A stretch of 64,000 bases of DNA. Source: Arcicella rigui. GTDB taxonomy: Bacteria; Bacteroidota; Bacteroidia; Cytophagales; Spirosomataceae. Numbering within the stretch: the stretch's first letter is position 1; each line of letters starts with the position of its first letter. Of the stretch, positions 27,524-36,513 are shown piece by piece. The stretch spans positions 1 to 64,000 of the forward strand of contig NZ_JAYFUM010000016.1 in NCBI RefSeq assembly GCF_034929435.1, read 5' to 3'. The notes beneath the pieces were generated by a model, which saw only the letters and a list, made by a program, of their open reading frames with translations, had not been told where the DNA came from and did no database searches. The position numbers were made by a program, and so were the translations under genes.

Positions 27524-28105
27524 ATGATGAATCCTAAAGTTGACTTTTATTTTGAAAAAGCTGAAAAATGGCAAGAGGCATTGGAGCAATTAAGAAAAAT
27601 TGTCCTTGAATGTGAACTGACCGAAGAGTTGAAATGGGGTGTTCCTTGTTACACTTTTCAAAAGAGTAATATTGTATTAATCCACGACTTTAAAGAGTAT
27701 TGTGCTTTGTTGTTTATGAAGGGTGCTTTATTGGATAATTCCAAAGGACTGTTGATTCAACAAACTGAAAATGTGCAGGCTGCCAGACAAATTCGCTTTA
27801 CCAATCTTCGGGAAATAGTGGATAATAAAGCCATTTTAAAAGCTTATATTTATGAAGCCCTTGAAGTAGAAAAAGCAGGATTGAAAGTAGAGCTAAAAAA
27901 GACAACAGAGTACAGTATTCCAGAAGAATTTCAACAGAAATTAGATGAGTCCACAAACTTAAAAACAGCCTTTGAAGCCTTAACTCCCGGACGACAAAGA
28001 GCATACTTATTACATTTCGCTCAACCCAAACAAGCTAAAACACGAGAAGCAAGAGTAGAAAAATGTATTCCCCAAATTATGGATGGGAAGGGGTTGAATG
28101 ATTGA
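27524..28105 (+). CDS. YdeI/OmpD-associated family protein (DUF1801 plus YdeI-like tail)
   Basis: This 193-residue cytoplasmic protein has an N-terminal DUF1801 fold (about 15-115: EELKWGVPCYTFQKSNIVLIHDFKEYCALLFMKG region). Its C-terminal YdeI-like motif is AFEALTPGRQRAYLLHFAQPKQAKTREARVEKC (about 148-180). The length is normal for the family. Its biochemical role is not established; E. coli YdeI was linked to resistance to antimicrobial peptides. It may start one codon later at 27527. Confidence 0.82.
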   Translation: MMNPKVDFYFEKAEKWQEALEQLRKIVLECELTEELKWGVPCYTFQKSNIVLIHDFKEYCALLFMKGALLDNSKGLLIQQTENVQAARQIRFTNLREIVDNKAILKAYIYEALEVEKAGLKVELKKTTEYSIPEEFQQKLDESTNLKTAFEALTPGRQRAYLLHFAQPKQAKTREARVEKCIPQIMDGKGLND

Positions 28106-28172
28106 GGTCATTGTTTAGAAAAAGCACCAAAGTATCGTAGAGAAAAGTATTTTATGTTTAGATATATTGCAA

Positions 28173-28904
28173 ATGGACAACATCTTTAATCTTCACCAAG
28201 AAGAACTTTCAGAACAAGGATTTACTATTGTTGAAAACATCTACACCAAAGATGAAGTAACACAAATATTAAAAGTAATTGATAACATAGATAATTCAAA
28301 AGCCACTTTTAGGAAATCGGCGGATTTATTTGCTATTAGGCAGTTTTTAAAAGAAGTTCCTGCTACACATTCACTTATCTTTAATAAAAATCTAACACAG
28401 TTAATCAGTCAACTTTTTGGGCAGGATTTCTTTGTGGTGAAAAGTATTTATTTTGATAAGCCCGAAACATCAAATTGGTATGTTCCTTATCATCAAGATT
28501 TAACGATTTCGGTAGATAAGAAAGTAGAAATAGAAAATTTTGGTCCTTGGACGGTAAAGCAAAATCAATTTGCCGTTCAGCCTCCCATAGAAATCTTGGA
28601 GAATATCGTAACAATAAGAATTCATTTGGACGATACAAACGAAAACAATGGTGCATTAAGAGTAATCCCGAAATCGCATAGTCAGCAAATTTATAGACCT
28701 GAACACATTGATTGGACGAAAGAAACTGAAACCACTTGTTGTGTAAAGCAAGGTGGTGCAATGATTATGAAGCCATTAATTCTTCATAGTTCAAGTAGAA
28801 CAACCAATCATCAGAAAAGAAGAGTAATCCACATAGAGTTTTCAAACATTGCTTTGCCAGCAGCATTACAATGGGCAGAATGGATGAAAGTGAATACTAA
28901 TTAA
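28173..28904 (+). CDS. Phytanoyl-CoA dioxygenase (PhyH) family oxygenase
   Basis: This Fe(II)/2-oxoglutarate-dependent hydroxylase has 243 residues. The HxD iron ligands are in YHQDL (H107, D109) and the distal His is in LILHSSSRTT (H205). An Arg for 2-oxoglutarate follows about 11 residues later (KRRVIHIEF). Small-molecule substrates vary widely in this family, so the target is unknown. The ATG at 28173 is preferred to the TTG six bases upstream. The FMN reductase starts 33 bases downstream. Confidence 0.83.
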   Translation: MDNIFNLHQEELSEQGFTIVENIYTKDEVTQILKVIDNIDNSKATFRKSADLFAIRQFLKEVPATHSLIFNKNLTQLISQLFGQDFFVVKSIYFDKPETSNWYVPYHQDLTISVDKKVEIENFGPWTVKQNQFAVQPPIEILENIVTIRIHLDDTNENNGALRVIPKSHSQQIYRPEHIDWTKETETTCCVKQGGAMIMKPLILHSSSRTTNHQKRRVIHIEFSNIALPAALQWAEWMKVNTN

Positions 28905-28937
28905 GATGTAATTTCAACTCATTAATAAAACCTAACA

Positions 28938-29477
28938 ATGAAAATACTCGCTTTCGCAGGAAGTAACAGCAGAGCTTCCATCAATAAAAAATTAGTTACG
29001 CACGTTGCTTCTTTTTTCAATGGACACGACATTGAAATCTTAGATTTGAATGACTACGAAATGCCTTTGTTTAGTGTGGACAAATTGGCAAAAGATGGTA
29101 TTCCGTCACTGGCAACAGATTTTGCTAAAAAAATAGACAACAGTGATTTTCTGTTGATTTCATTTGCTGAAAATAACGGAGCATATACTACTGCGTTCAA
29201 AAATATATTTGATTGGGTTTCTATGATTCAAGGTCGCCCTGTATTTGGCAATAAACCTATGTTTTTGTTATCTACTTCGCCCGGGCCAAGAGGTGGGGCA
29301 AGTGTGATGGAAATTGCCAAAAACAGAATGCCTTTTAGCGGAGGCAGAGTATTGGATACTTTTTCTTTGCCCAGTTATAACAAGAATTTTGTAGAAGGCG
29401 AAGGCATTACCAACGGCGAATTTGCAGCGGAGGTAGCGACAAAAATTGCTAAAATAAAGATGGAGTTGTCGATGTGA
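28938..29477 (+). CDS. NADPH-dependent FMN reductase family protein
   Basis: This 179-residue flavodoxin-like reductase has the phosphate-binding start ILAFAGSNSRASINKKL (about 3-19). LISFAENNGAYTTAFKNIFDW (about 72-92) and LLSTSPGPRGGA (about 110-121) are typical of the NADPH-FMN reductase / chromate-quinone reductase group. It likely reduces FMN, quinones or similar electrophiles in the cytoplasm. It follows the PhyH gene closely and precedes a terminator. Confidence 0.87.
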   Translation: MKILAFAGSNSRASINKKLVTHVASFFNGHDIEILDLNDYEMPLFSVDKLAKDGIPSLATDFAKKIDNSDFLLISFAENNGAYTTAFKNIFDWVSMIQGRPVFGNKPMFLLSTSPGPRGGASVMEIAKNRMPFSGGRVLDTFSLPSYNKNFVEGEGITNGEFAAEVATKIAKIKMELSM

Positions 29478-29497
29478 CGGCTTTTTAGCAATAAAAC

Positions 29498-29545
29498 AAT
29501 CTTAATAGAAGTGAATTTATGTTACTTCTATTGAGATTATTTTTA
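29498..29545 (+). terminator. Terminator after the FMN reductase
   Basis: The 15-base arms at 29498-29512 and 29524-29538 pair with a single G:U, then attttt follows. It lies between convergent genes. Confidence 0.7.
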
Positions 29546-29571
29546 TAGAACGAGGAAAAACACGAAGGTTG

Positions 29572-31863
29572 TTAGCTGTGGTACTGCATCGGAAATACTA
29601 AAGTAAATTCAGTGCCTTTTCCTTCTTCGCTTTTGAATGTGATTGTACCACCGAGTTTATGAGTAAATTCTCTGGTAATGTTGAGTCCCAAGCCTGTGCC
29701 GTCGATATTCAATACATTGGTAGCTCTAAAAAATATATCGAATAGGTTTTCTTGGTCTTCTTTGGGAATTCCTATACCATAATCCTTGATTTTGATGCTA
29801 AAGCTTTGTTCTTCAAAGGATAAACTTAGGCATGGATTGGGTTTGTTTGTTGAATATTTGAAAGCATTATCCAGCAGATTGTTGATGATATGATGTAGCA
29901 AAGAGGCATCAGAATAAACGCTTTTACCTACTTCTGGCAAGATAAGCTCTAATGTTCGAGCATCCTTTCTTTCATGATAATACTGAAGATTGATTTCTTT
30001 AATTAAGTTAATGATGTCTAAGTGTTCTAATTGCAGCGTAATTTTATCATTCGCTGATTTTTCTAACAATAGCACATCAGAAAGCATTTCTGTAAGGCGT
30101 TTCGCTTGCGACGTCACTCTGTCGAGATGATGTTGTAGCTTACTTTTTATATCGGCGTTTTCCAACATACTGGTATAAATTCCCAGAATGTCGATACTCG
30201 TAACGATTGTCGCTAATGGCGTTCTGAACTCGTGTGAGGCAAAAGAGATAAATCTTGATTTCAGAAGGTTGATTTCTTTTTCTTTTTCCAATGAAAGCTC
30301 CAACTGACGAACGTGCTTTTTGGCTTCTTCGCTGTTTTTTCTTTCGGTTATGTCTAATAAAATTCCGTTGAAATAGGTTTTGTCACCAATTACTGTTGGG
30401 CTTGAAATACCCTGAAACCATTTTATTTCACCATTATCAGACTGTAACCTTCCTTCATAATTCCAATTGATTTTATTCGTAGTTACCTTAGAGAAAGAAT
30501 CTAAGTAGGTTTGTTTATCTTCTTGATAAATGTATTTTGAAATATTCCTTTCTTTATGGTCAAAATTTATCCCGAAGATTTCTTCCATTTTAGAACTTAG
30601 AAATAGAAAATGTGATTTTCCATCAGCATCTACACATAATTGATACACCACTCCCGGTACATTTTCCGCCAAATTCTTAAACATCAACTCGCTGGCACTT
30701 AGCTGTTCTTGTACCAGTTTTTGCTGGGTGATGTCCACACTGATACCTATCAAACCTTCAACTATGCCATTTTCATTTACAAGCGGAATTTTAGATAATA
30801 AGTACCATACTCGGCGTTTGCTTGGGTCTTCAATAAGGGTTTCTTTGTTGATAATCGCCTTCCCAGTTTTGAATACACTTTGGTCTTCTTCAACAAATGT
30901 TTTGGCAAATTCTTCTCCGAAAGTCTCAAAATCACTTTTTCCCAAACCTTCTTTTTCATCTTTAAAGCCCAGATATTCAAGTTCGGCTTTGTTGATGAGT
31001 GTTTTTCTCGACTCTAAATCTTTTACATATACATTCAGAGGCAAGTTGTCTATAATACTTCGTAATAAGTTTTGTTCGTTTTTGAGTAATTGCTCCGTCT
31101 TTTTCTGCTCGGTGATGTCTCTTACATTCATCACAATGCCCTTGATAGACGGGTCTGCCAATTTGTTATTAAAATTGGTTTCTATCCAAATTATTTCTCC
31201 ATTGGGTTTTATACAACGAAACCGCACAGTAGGAGTATAGTCGGGATTGGTATATACTTGTTTAAATGCTGAACTTAAATTGGCGAAATCGTCGGGATGA
31301 ACTGTGTTGTTGCCGTATTCCGCTACCGTTTCAATGCCGAATATCTTTTTACCGCTATTGCTCATTTCAATCAGTCGGTTTTCGGCATTTACGATAACAA
31401 TACCTTCTGTACTTTTTTCAATGAGTTTGGTGAATATACTTTCATTTTCAAAAAAAGTACCGTCTTTTACTTTGTGTTGGGTAATGTTTTTGAAATAGCC
31501 ATGCCAAGTAATAGTGCCGTCTGCTTCGTCTTCTGGATTGGCAAATACTTCTATCCAACGGATTTCATCATTGTGCTGAATCCTGAATTCATAAAGCCAA
31601 TCTGTTGAGTTTTGTTGTGCTTTTTGCAGAGAAGAAATAAAGCCCTGATAGTCTTCTTTGAGAATGGCATCTAAATAAACGGAAGTCTGCTGCTGGAAAG
31701 TAAACTGTTCAGCCTTGAAAAAGATATACTTTATCGCCTTACTAACGTAGGGGAAATTGATAAGTCCTTCCTCGGATAATTTTAGCTGAAACATTACTAC
31801 CTGAGAATAACCAACAGTATTTTGAAGAAAATAATCAGTTTTTAATTCGTTCTCCACTTTCAT
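29572..31863 (-). CDS. Multi-PAS sensor histidine kinase
   Basis: This soluble kinase of 763 residues has no membrane segment. About four PAS/PAC modules occupy residues 10-520, the later ones with clear PAC ends (GIVMNVRDITEQKK, GLIGISVDITQQK, GILLDITERKNSEE). HisKA follows with SFASHEFRTPLATI (His about 544), then HATPase with NNLLDNAFKYS, KIKDYGIGIPKED and GTGLGLNITREF. It senses an intracellular cue such as redox, oxygen or a small ligand. No response regulator is next to it, so it is an orphan in this window. Confidence 0.88.
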   Translation of the reverse strand: MKVENELKTDYFLQNTVGYSQVVMFQLKLSEEGLINFPYVSKAIKYIFFKAEQFTFQQQTSVYLDAILKEDYQGFISSLQKAQQNSTDWLYEFRIQHNDEIRWIEVFANPEDEADGTITWHGYFKNITQHKVKDGTFFENESIFTKLIEKSTEGIVIVNAENRLIEMSNSGKKIFGIETVAEYGNNTVHPDDFANLSSAFKQVYTNPDYTPTVRFRCIKPNGEIIWIETNFNNKLADPSIKGIVMNVRDITEQKKTEQLLKNEQNLLRSIIDNLPLNVYVKDLESRKTLINKAELEYLGFKDEKEGLGKSDFETFGEEFAKTFVEEDQSVFKTGKAIINKETLIEDPSKRRVWYLLSKIPLVNENGIVEGLIGISVDITQQKLVQEQLSASELMFKNLAENVPGVVYQLCVDADGKSHFLFLSSKMEEIFGINFDHKERNISKYIYQEDKQTYLDSFSKVTTNKINWNYEGRLQSDNGEIKWFQGISSPTVIGDKTYFNGILLDITERKNSEEAKKHVRQLELSLEKEKEINLLKSRFISFASHEFRTPLATIVTSIDILGIYTSMLENADIKSKLQHHLDRVTSQAKRLTEMLSDVLLLEKSANDKITLQLEHLDIINLIKEINLQYYHERKDARTLELILPEVGKSVYSDASLLHHIINNLLDNAFKYSTNKPNPCLSLSFEEQSFSIKIKDYGIGIPKEDQENLFDIFFRATNVLNIDGTGLGLNITREFTHKLGGTITFKSEEGKGTEFTLVFPMQYHS

Positions 31864-32292
31864 TTAAATAGTTTTAATTGCAAGGAAACCAAAATGTTCC
31901 AATTAAAGAAGCCTTTTATTGAGATTGTATCATTTAATTAAATAGGAGGGATTTTTTCACAACTTAGTACAAAAATTAATATGTGCGAAATGGTTTTGTA
32001 AAAATTCGGCAATATTTTGTATTTTTTTGTTAAATGTCTAAAAAAACACATTGAATGTCTAATCTTTATTTTTTAATTACTCGCTGTGTTTAATTTCTGT
32101 TAAACAAAAAACTTCATTAAGATTCTTTTTTATTCTTTAAACATAACTCACCCCGAATTTTATCATCTATTTAAACTAAACGTTCTTTAATGACAAAATT
32201 CGGGGTGAAATATATCAATCACTTAACTGATATTATGGAATACTTGTTTAATAAAAAGAAAATCCATAGCCAGTATTATGTGTTTTCCTTTA
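31864..32292. other. Intergenic region with one strong inverted repeat
   Basis: This 429-base A+T-rich gap lies between the PAS kinase start and the CocE hydrolase stop. It holds a 14-bp perfect inverted repeat (32148-32161 with 32195-32208, 33-base loop), about 85 bases beyond the hydrolase stop. That repeat may be a terminator, although no long T-run follows. I see no clear promoter box for the kinase. Confidence 0.6.
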
Positions 32293-34179
32293 TTATTTCA
32301 ATACTTCTACCGAAATTTTGCTGTTGCCATATACTCGGTGCGTAGCTTTTTGGAAATCACTTTCTTGGGCTTTGTAAATGTTATCCACATATTTTTGTGG
32401 ATTAATATCAAACAGTGGAAAAGCCGTTGATTGTACTTGAATCATGATTTTGTGTCCTTTTTTGAAAGTATGCAAAACGTCTTGCAAGCGGAAATCAATT
32501 TTAGTGATTTTATTTGCCACCAAAGGCTCTGGTTTACTAAAAGAATTTCTAAATCTCGAACGCATAATTTCACTTCTAACCATTTGCTGATAACCGCCCA
32601 AAGTAATGTGTTTGGGTGTGTAAGGCGTGTTTTTCTCGTCGCCCGGATATACATCTACTAATTTCACAAACCAGTCGGCATCAGTTCCAGTGGTTGAAAT
32701 GTTTAGATTTGCCATAATTTCGCCACCCAAAGTAATGTCTTCTGTCAGTACATCGCTTTCAAAAGTCAGTACATCCGTTCTTCTTCCTGCAAAACGTTGG
32801 TCTTCACTCATATAATTTCGTGGACTAAAACCTAAAATTTGCTTTGGGTCTTCGGTATAAGGTACTGGTTTTGAAGGGTCTGAAATAAATTCTGAAAAGC
32901 CATTCGCCGATTTTCCTTCAACAATTTTTCCGTTTGGACTCAAGTAAAAATCTATTTTCTGTGCATTCTTTACAGGATATTCGGCAAACTCACGCCATTC
33001 TTTTTTACCAGTATCAAAAAGCGTAGCTTCGGCTAAATTAGTTTTTCCGTCGCCAGACTCTTTAAGGAAGTGTTTGAAAAATTTCAGTTCAATATTTTTC
33101 TGATAATAAGTAGAGATACTATCGCCGAAGTAAATATTTGAATGGAAGTGATGCCCACGCTCACGAGCCCAATCGCCATGCCCAAAGGGCCCCATCACAA
33201 TTGAATTATAAATATTCGGGTTGTTTTTTTCTACGGTTTTGTAAACCGTAAGTGGGCCGTACAAATCTTCAGCATCGAACCAACCGCCAACAACCATAAT
33301 AGCAGGAGCATTTTTAATGTTTTTTAAATGTGGAACGATACTTCTTTTTTGCCAGAAATCATCATAATTTGGATGTTCTACGTGTTCTTGCCAAAAGAAG
33401 TTTTTGCTATAATTTTTTCCTAAATTTTTGAGTGGCGACATCGTTTTGTACCATTCAAAACCATCATAAGTTTTAATCGTCGGGAATTCGTCATCGTACC
33501 AAGAGGTTGGCGTTGGTTTGGGATGTTGTAACCCAAAAACAGGGAAAGTAAGTCCATAACCAATGGTAAATGCTCCATTATGGTGAAAATCATCAAAGAA
33601 AAAATCTGAAACTGGAGCTTGTGGCGAAGAAGCCTTCAAGGCTGGATGCCCGCACAAAGCACCAGCAATGGTATAAAAACCGGGATATGAAATACCGTAT
33701 TGTCCAACTCGCCCATTGTTGTAAGGTAAATTTTTCACCAACCAATCAATCGTATCATAAGTATCAGAAGCTTCATCTACATCGCTATTGGTTTTTTTGT
33801 TTGGAATGTGCGGTGTCATGTTTGTCCAAGTACCTTCCGACATCCATCTACCACGCACATCTTGATTCACAAAAATAAATTTCTCTCTCATCAAGTACCT
33901 CGAATACGACAAAAGCGTAGCGTACTCGTCTTTTCCGTAAGGAGCAACGTCGTAGCAAGTTCTTTGCATCAAAATCGGGTATTTATTATCTGGCGAAGCG
34001 TCTTTGGGTGTATAAACATTGGTAAAAAGTTTTACGCCATCTCGCATTACAATTTCGTACTGCGTTTTGATAAAGTTTTCACGCACAAAGGCAGAATCCA
34101 TTTGAGCAACCGTCATTTTTTGTGCTTGACTCAAAAGCGAAAAGCTACAAATAGCAAGTATCAAGAATAGTTTTTTCAT
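32293..34179 (-). CDS. Secreted CocE/NonD family hydrolase
   Basis: This 628-residue exported serine hydrolase of the X-Pro dipeptidyl-peptidase/cocaine-esterase (S15) family has a signal peptide ending LLSQAQ. Its alpha/beta-hydrolase domain has the nucleophile elbow GQYGISYPGF (Ser about 170) and MVVGGWFDAEDLYG near the catalytic Asp. GPFGHGDW supplies the likely His, and a C-terminal jelly-roll (PepX_C) domain covers about 400-620. It hydrolyses esters or amides, such as cephalosporin or glutaryl side chains, in relatives. The true substrate is unknown. Confidence 0.88.
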   Translation of the reverse strand: MKKLFLILAICSFSLLSQAQKMTVAQMDSAFVRENFIKTQYEIVMRDGVKLFTNVYTPKDASPDNKYPILMQRTCYDVAPYGKDEYATLLSYSRYLMREKFIFVNQDVRGRWMSEGTWTNMTPHIPNKKTNSDVDEASDTYDTIDWLVKNLPYNNGRVGQYGISYPGFYTIAGALCGHPALKASSPQAPVSDFFFDDFHHNGAFTIGYGLTFPVFGLQHPKPTPTSWYDDEFPTIKTYDGFEWYKTMSPLKNLGKNYSKNFFWQEHVEHPNYDDFWQKRSIVPHLKNIKNAPAIMVVGGWFDAEDLYGPLTVYKTVEKNNPNIYNSIVMGPFGHGDWARERGHHFHSNIYFGDSISTYYQKNIELKFFKHFLKESGDGKTNLAEATLFDTGKKEWREFAEYPVKNAQKIDFYLSPNGKIVEGKSANGFSEFISDPSKPVPYTEDPKQILGFSPRNYMSEDQRFAGRRTDVLTFESDVLTEDITLGGEIMANLNISTTGTDADWFVKLVDVYPGDEKNTPYTPKHITLGGYQQMVRSEIMRSRFRNSFSKPEPLVANKITKIDFRLQDVLHTFKKGHKIMIQVQSTAFPLFDINPQKYVDNIYKAQESDFQKATHRVYGNSKISVEVLK

Positions 34180-34488
34180 GTTTTGTTTAAAATTTGTTGA
34201 GTAAAGTGCAATTTAAGTGCTTCTTGAATCAAAAGAAAATATTTCACGAAAGCAATTCTGTCTTCTAAGATATAGTCGTCTTCAAGTGTTGGTAAATCCA
34301 CAAAATAGCTTCTGAATTCCTTCTGTATCGTCCCTTCTTTTCATCATTATTTAGTAAGTACTTATCATAATTACGAAATATCGTAGATTTTTGTAAATTC
34401 TTATTTGTGTAAAACATTGATTTTCAAATGATTGTGTATTTGGCATTTCTCTTGACTATTTAATAGTCGAACTTAATAACATACAATC
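34180..34488. other. Divergent intergenic region, CocE and alpha/beta hydrolase
   Basis: This 309-base region must hold two divergent promoters. A perfect palindrome gactatt-t-aatagtc lies at 34454-34468, just before the alpha/beta hydrolase, and is an operator candidate. A tggcat-N5-ttgac sequence (34441-34456) resembles a sigma-54 site with one key mismatch (GA for GC). A minus-strand open frame of about 50 codons ends in an ATGA overlap with the CocE start but has no ATG. Confidence 0.45.
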
Positions 34489-35415
34489 ATGAAAACACTT
34501 TCTAAACTTTTTATTCTTCATTATCAACCCAGCTTGAGATTGAAAAACTTCCTCTCAGCTATTGTTTCATTTCTAATCTTAACAAATACAATGACCGCAC
34601 AAACCAAAAGAGTACCCGCTTCTCTTGGAAGAGAAGAGTACGTAGAAGTTGAAAAAAATGTAAAACTTCATGTAAGCGACCTCGGCGAAGGCACACCTGT
34701 CGTGTTGATTCATGGCTGGCCTTTGAGCGATGCCATGTACGAGTATCAGTATCAATACTTGATTCAGGAAGGTTATCGAGTAATTGGTATTACTTTACGA
34801 GGTTTCGGTAAATCCGACAAACCTTATGGCAAGTACGACTATGATGTGTATGCTGATGACATAAAGGTAGTTTTGGACAAACTTAATATTCAGAACGCTA
34901 CTTTAGGAGGTTTTTCCATGGGTGGAGCAATCTCAATTCATTATACAGCCAAGTACGGAGCTGCACACATCAATAAATTGGTACTTTTTGGAGCAGCCGC
35001 ACCAATTTGGTCAAAAAAGGAAGACGTAGATGAGCTTATCGCACAGAGTAGAATCAACAGACCTCAATTATTAGAAAATTTCGGTAAAATTTTCGCTGCT
35101 ACCGAAACAGCCATTTCGCCAGCTTTGGGTGCTTGGTTGGGAGCAATCAATTTAGAAGCTTCACCTTATGCCACTACGCAAAGTTTGATAGCCTTGCGAG
35201 ATGGTGATTTGCGTACAGATTTAGGAAAAATCAAGATTCCTACGGCTATTTTTCACGGAACGAAAGACAAAATCTGTCCTTTTAATTTAGCAGAAGAAAT
35301 GCACGCAGGTATCAAAGGTTCATACATTGTAAAATTTGAAAATAGCGGACATGGCTTATTTGTAGAAGAACTTCAAAAATTCAACAGCGAATTATTATCG
35401 TTTTTGAAGAAGTAA
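34489..35415 (+). CDS. Alpha/beta hydrolase
   Basis: This 308-residue protein has a hydrophobic, probably exported N-terminus ending near TMTAQ. The alpha/beta-hydrolase fold shows the oxyanion HG motif VVLIHGWPLSD (about 71-81), nucleophile GGFSMGGA (Ser about 142), acid in FHGTKDKICP (about 262) and His in NSGHGLFVEE (about 288). It is similar to chloroperoxidase/arylesterase-type members. It opens a co-directional run of hydrolase and transport genes. Confidence 0.87.
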   Translation: MKTLSKLFILHYQPSLRLKNFLSAIVSFLILTNTMTAQTKRVPASLGREEYVEVEKNVKLHVSDLGEGTPVVLIHGWPLSDAMYEYQYQYLIQEGYRVIGITLRGFGKSDKPYGKYDYDVYADDIKVVLDKLNIQNATLGGFSMGGAISIHYTAKYGAAHINKLVLFGAAAPIWSKKEDVDELIAQSRINRPQLLENFGKIFAATETAISPALGAWLGAINLEASPYATTQSLIALRDGDLRTDLGKIKIPTAIFHGTKDKICPFNLAEEMHAGIKGSYIVKFENSGHGLFVEELQKFNSELLSFLKK

Positions 35416-35464
35416 AAATGCAAAACCGTAATTTTTACAAGTCAAGCCTCAGTTTTGCCATTTT
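35415..35464 (+). terminator. Possible terminator after the alpha/beta hydrolase
   Basis: aaaatgcaaaac can pair with gttttgccatttt with one bulge, just after the stop codon. The stem is A/T-rich, so support is weak. Confidence 0.35.
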
Positions 35465-35483
35465 CTGGCCTTTAAACCTATTC

Positions 35484-35491
35484 TAACTTTG
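35484..35491 (+). promoter_or_regulatory. Candidate -7 box before the isochorismatase gene
   Basis: TAACTTTG matches the TAnnTTTG box about 100 bases before the ATG at 35594. No well-spaced -33 TTTG is visible (the nearest is 26 bases away). Confidence 0.35.
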
Positions 35492-35593
35492 TATCATTCA
35501 ATCAGCTGAAAGATTTCCTTAAAAATTCAAACAAAGAACTCCAAAAAATAACATTGGAGTGGTTAAAATTCACATACAAAAATTTTAATAATC

Positions 35594-36283
35594 ATGAAAA
35601 AGACCCTTCTTACATTCGCATTTGCAGTAGCATCATTTGTTGGATTTGCTCAAAAACCTTCTCCGATGTTGCTCAACCCAACCAACCACGCTTTAGTACT
35701 TATCGACCATGAATCACAAATGGGATTTGCTACAAAAAGTATCGAAATGACTGATTTACGTAACAATACAGCCATTGTAGCAGGTGCTTCAAAAATCTTT
35801 AAAGTACCAACGGTGGTGACTACGGTAGCTGAAAAATCATTCAGTGGACCAGTTTTCCCTGAAGTTTCAGAGTTTTATCCAGCCGCTACTTCAAATTACA
35901 TCGACCGTACAACCATGAATACTTGGGAAGACATAAATGCACACAAAGCAATTGTGGATAAAGGCAAGAAAAAAATCGTTTTTGCAGGTTTGTGGACAAG
36001 TGTTTGTATTGTAGGCCCAGTATTATCGGCTATCACCGATGGATATGACGTATATGTAATAACGGACGCAAGTGGAGACGTTTCAAAAGAAGCCCACGAC
36101 CAAGCCGTAACTCGTATGGTTCAAGCTGGAGCACACCCAATTACAGCTATCCAGTACTTATTAGAATTACAACGTGACTGGGCTCGTAGCGAAACGTATG
36201 TACCTGTAACCAACCTTGTGAAAAAATACGGAGGTTCTTACGGTATCGGTATCCAATACGCTCATGAAATGTTGAAACACTAA
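35594..36283 (+). CDS. Exported isochorismatase-family hydrolase
   Basis: This 229-residue protein has a signal peptide ending SFVGFAQ. The cysteine-hydrolase fold has the first catalytic Asp in ALVLIDHESQMGF (about D38). The nucleophile Cys lies in FAGLWTSVCIVGPVLSA (about C138), preceded by the usual hydrophobic strand. It resembles YcaC-type hydrolases of unknown substrate; a periplasmic location is unusual for the family. It lies in a run with an amidohydrolase and a porin. Confidence 0.85.
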   Translation: MKKTLLTFAFAVASFVGFAQKPSPMLLNPTNHALVLIDHESQMGFATKSIEMTDLRNNTAIVAGASKIFKVPTVVTTVAEKSFSGPVFPEVSEFYPAATSNYIDRTTMNTWEDINAHKAIVDKGKKKIVFAGLWTSVCIVGPVLSAITDGYDVYVITDASGDVSKEAHDQAVTRMVQAGAHPITAIQYLLELQRDWARSETYVPVTNLVKKYGGSYGIGIQYAHEMLKH

Positions 36284-36336
36284 GATTAGCGAGACTATCT
36301 AAAAAGTTTATAACGCCAAAGATTATTCTGCGAAAG

Positions 36337-36425
36337 ACCTCACCCCCAACCCCTCTCCTGTTGAGAGGGGAGCTTGGGGAGCTAAAAAGTCCCCTCTCAA
36401 CAGGAGAGGGGGTTGGGGGTGAGGT
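36337..36425. repeat. Long inverted repeat, MITE-like
   Basis: A 34-base arm (36337-36370, containing cacccccaacccctctcc) is followed 20 bases later by its reverse complement (36391-36425) with a one-base difference. The element is much richer in C/G than its surroundings and lies between the isochorismatase and amidohydrolase genes. Similar C-rich palindromic repeats are scattered in many bacterial genomes. It contains the spurious early starts of the amidohydrolase frame. Confidence 0.85.
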
Positions 36426-36513
36426 TGAATACCAAAGAATATTTGGTTGTTACTATCTTTTTTGGACAGCTTCTTCCAAAATTCTTTCCTCAATACCCTT
36501 TCTTCTTACGAAT

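Noticed and set aside
36361..36513. N-terminal extension of the amidohydrolase
   Set aside because: It runs through the C-rich inverted repeat. The internal ATG at 36514 gives a normal signal peptide.
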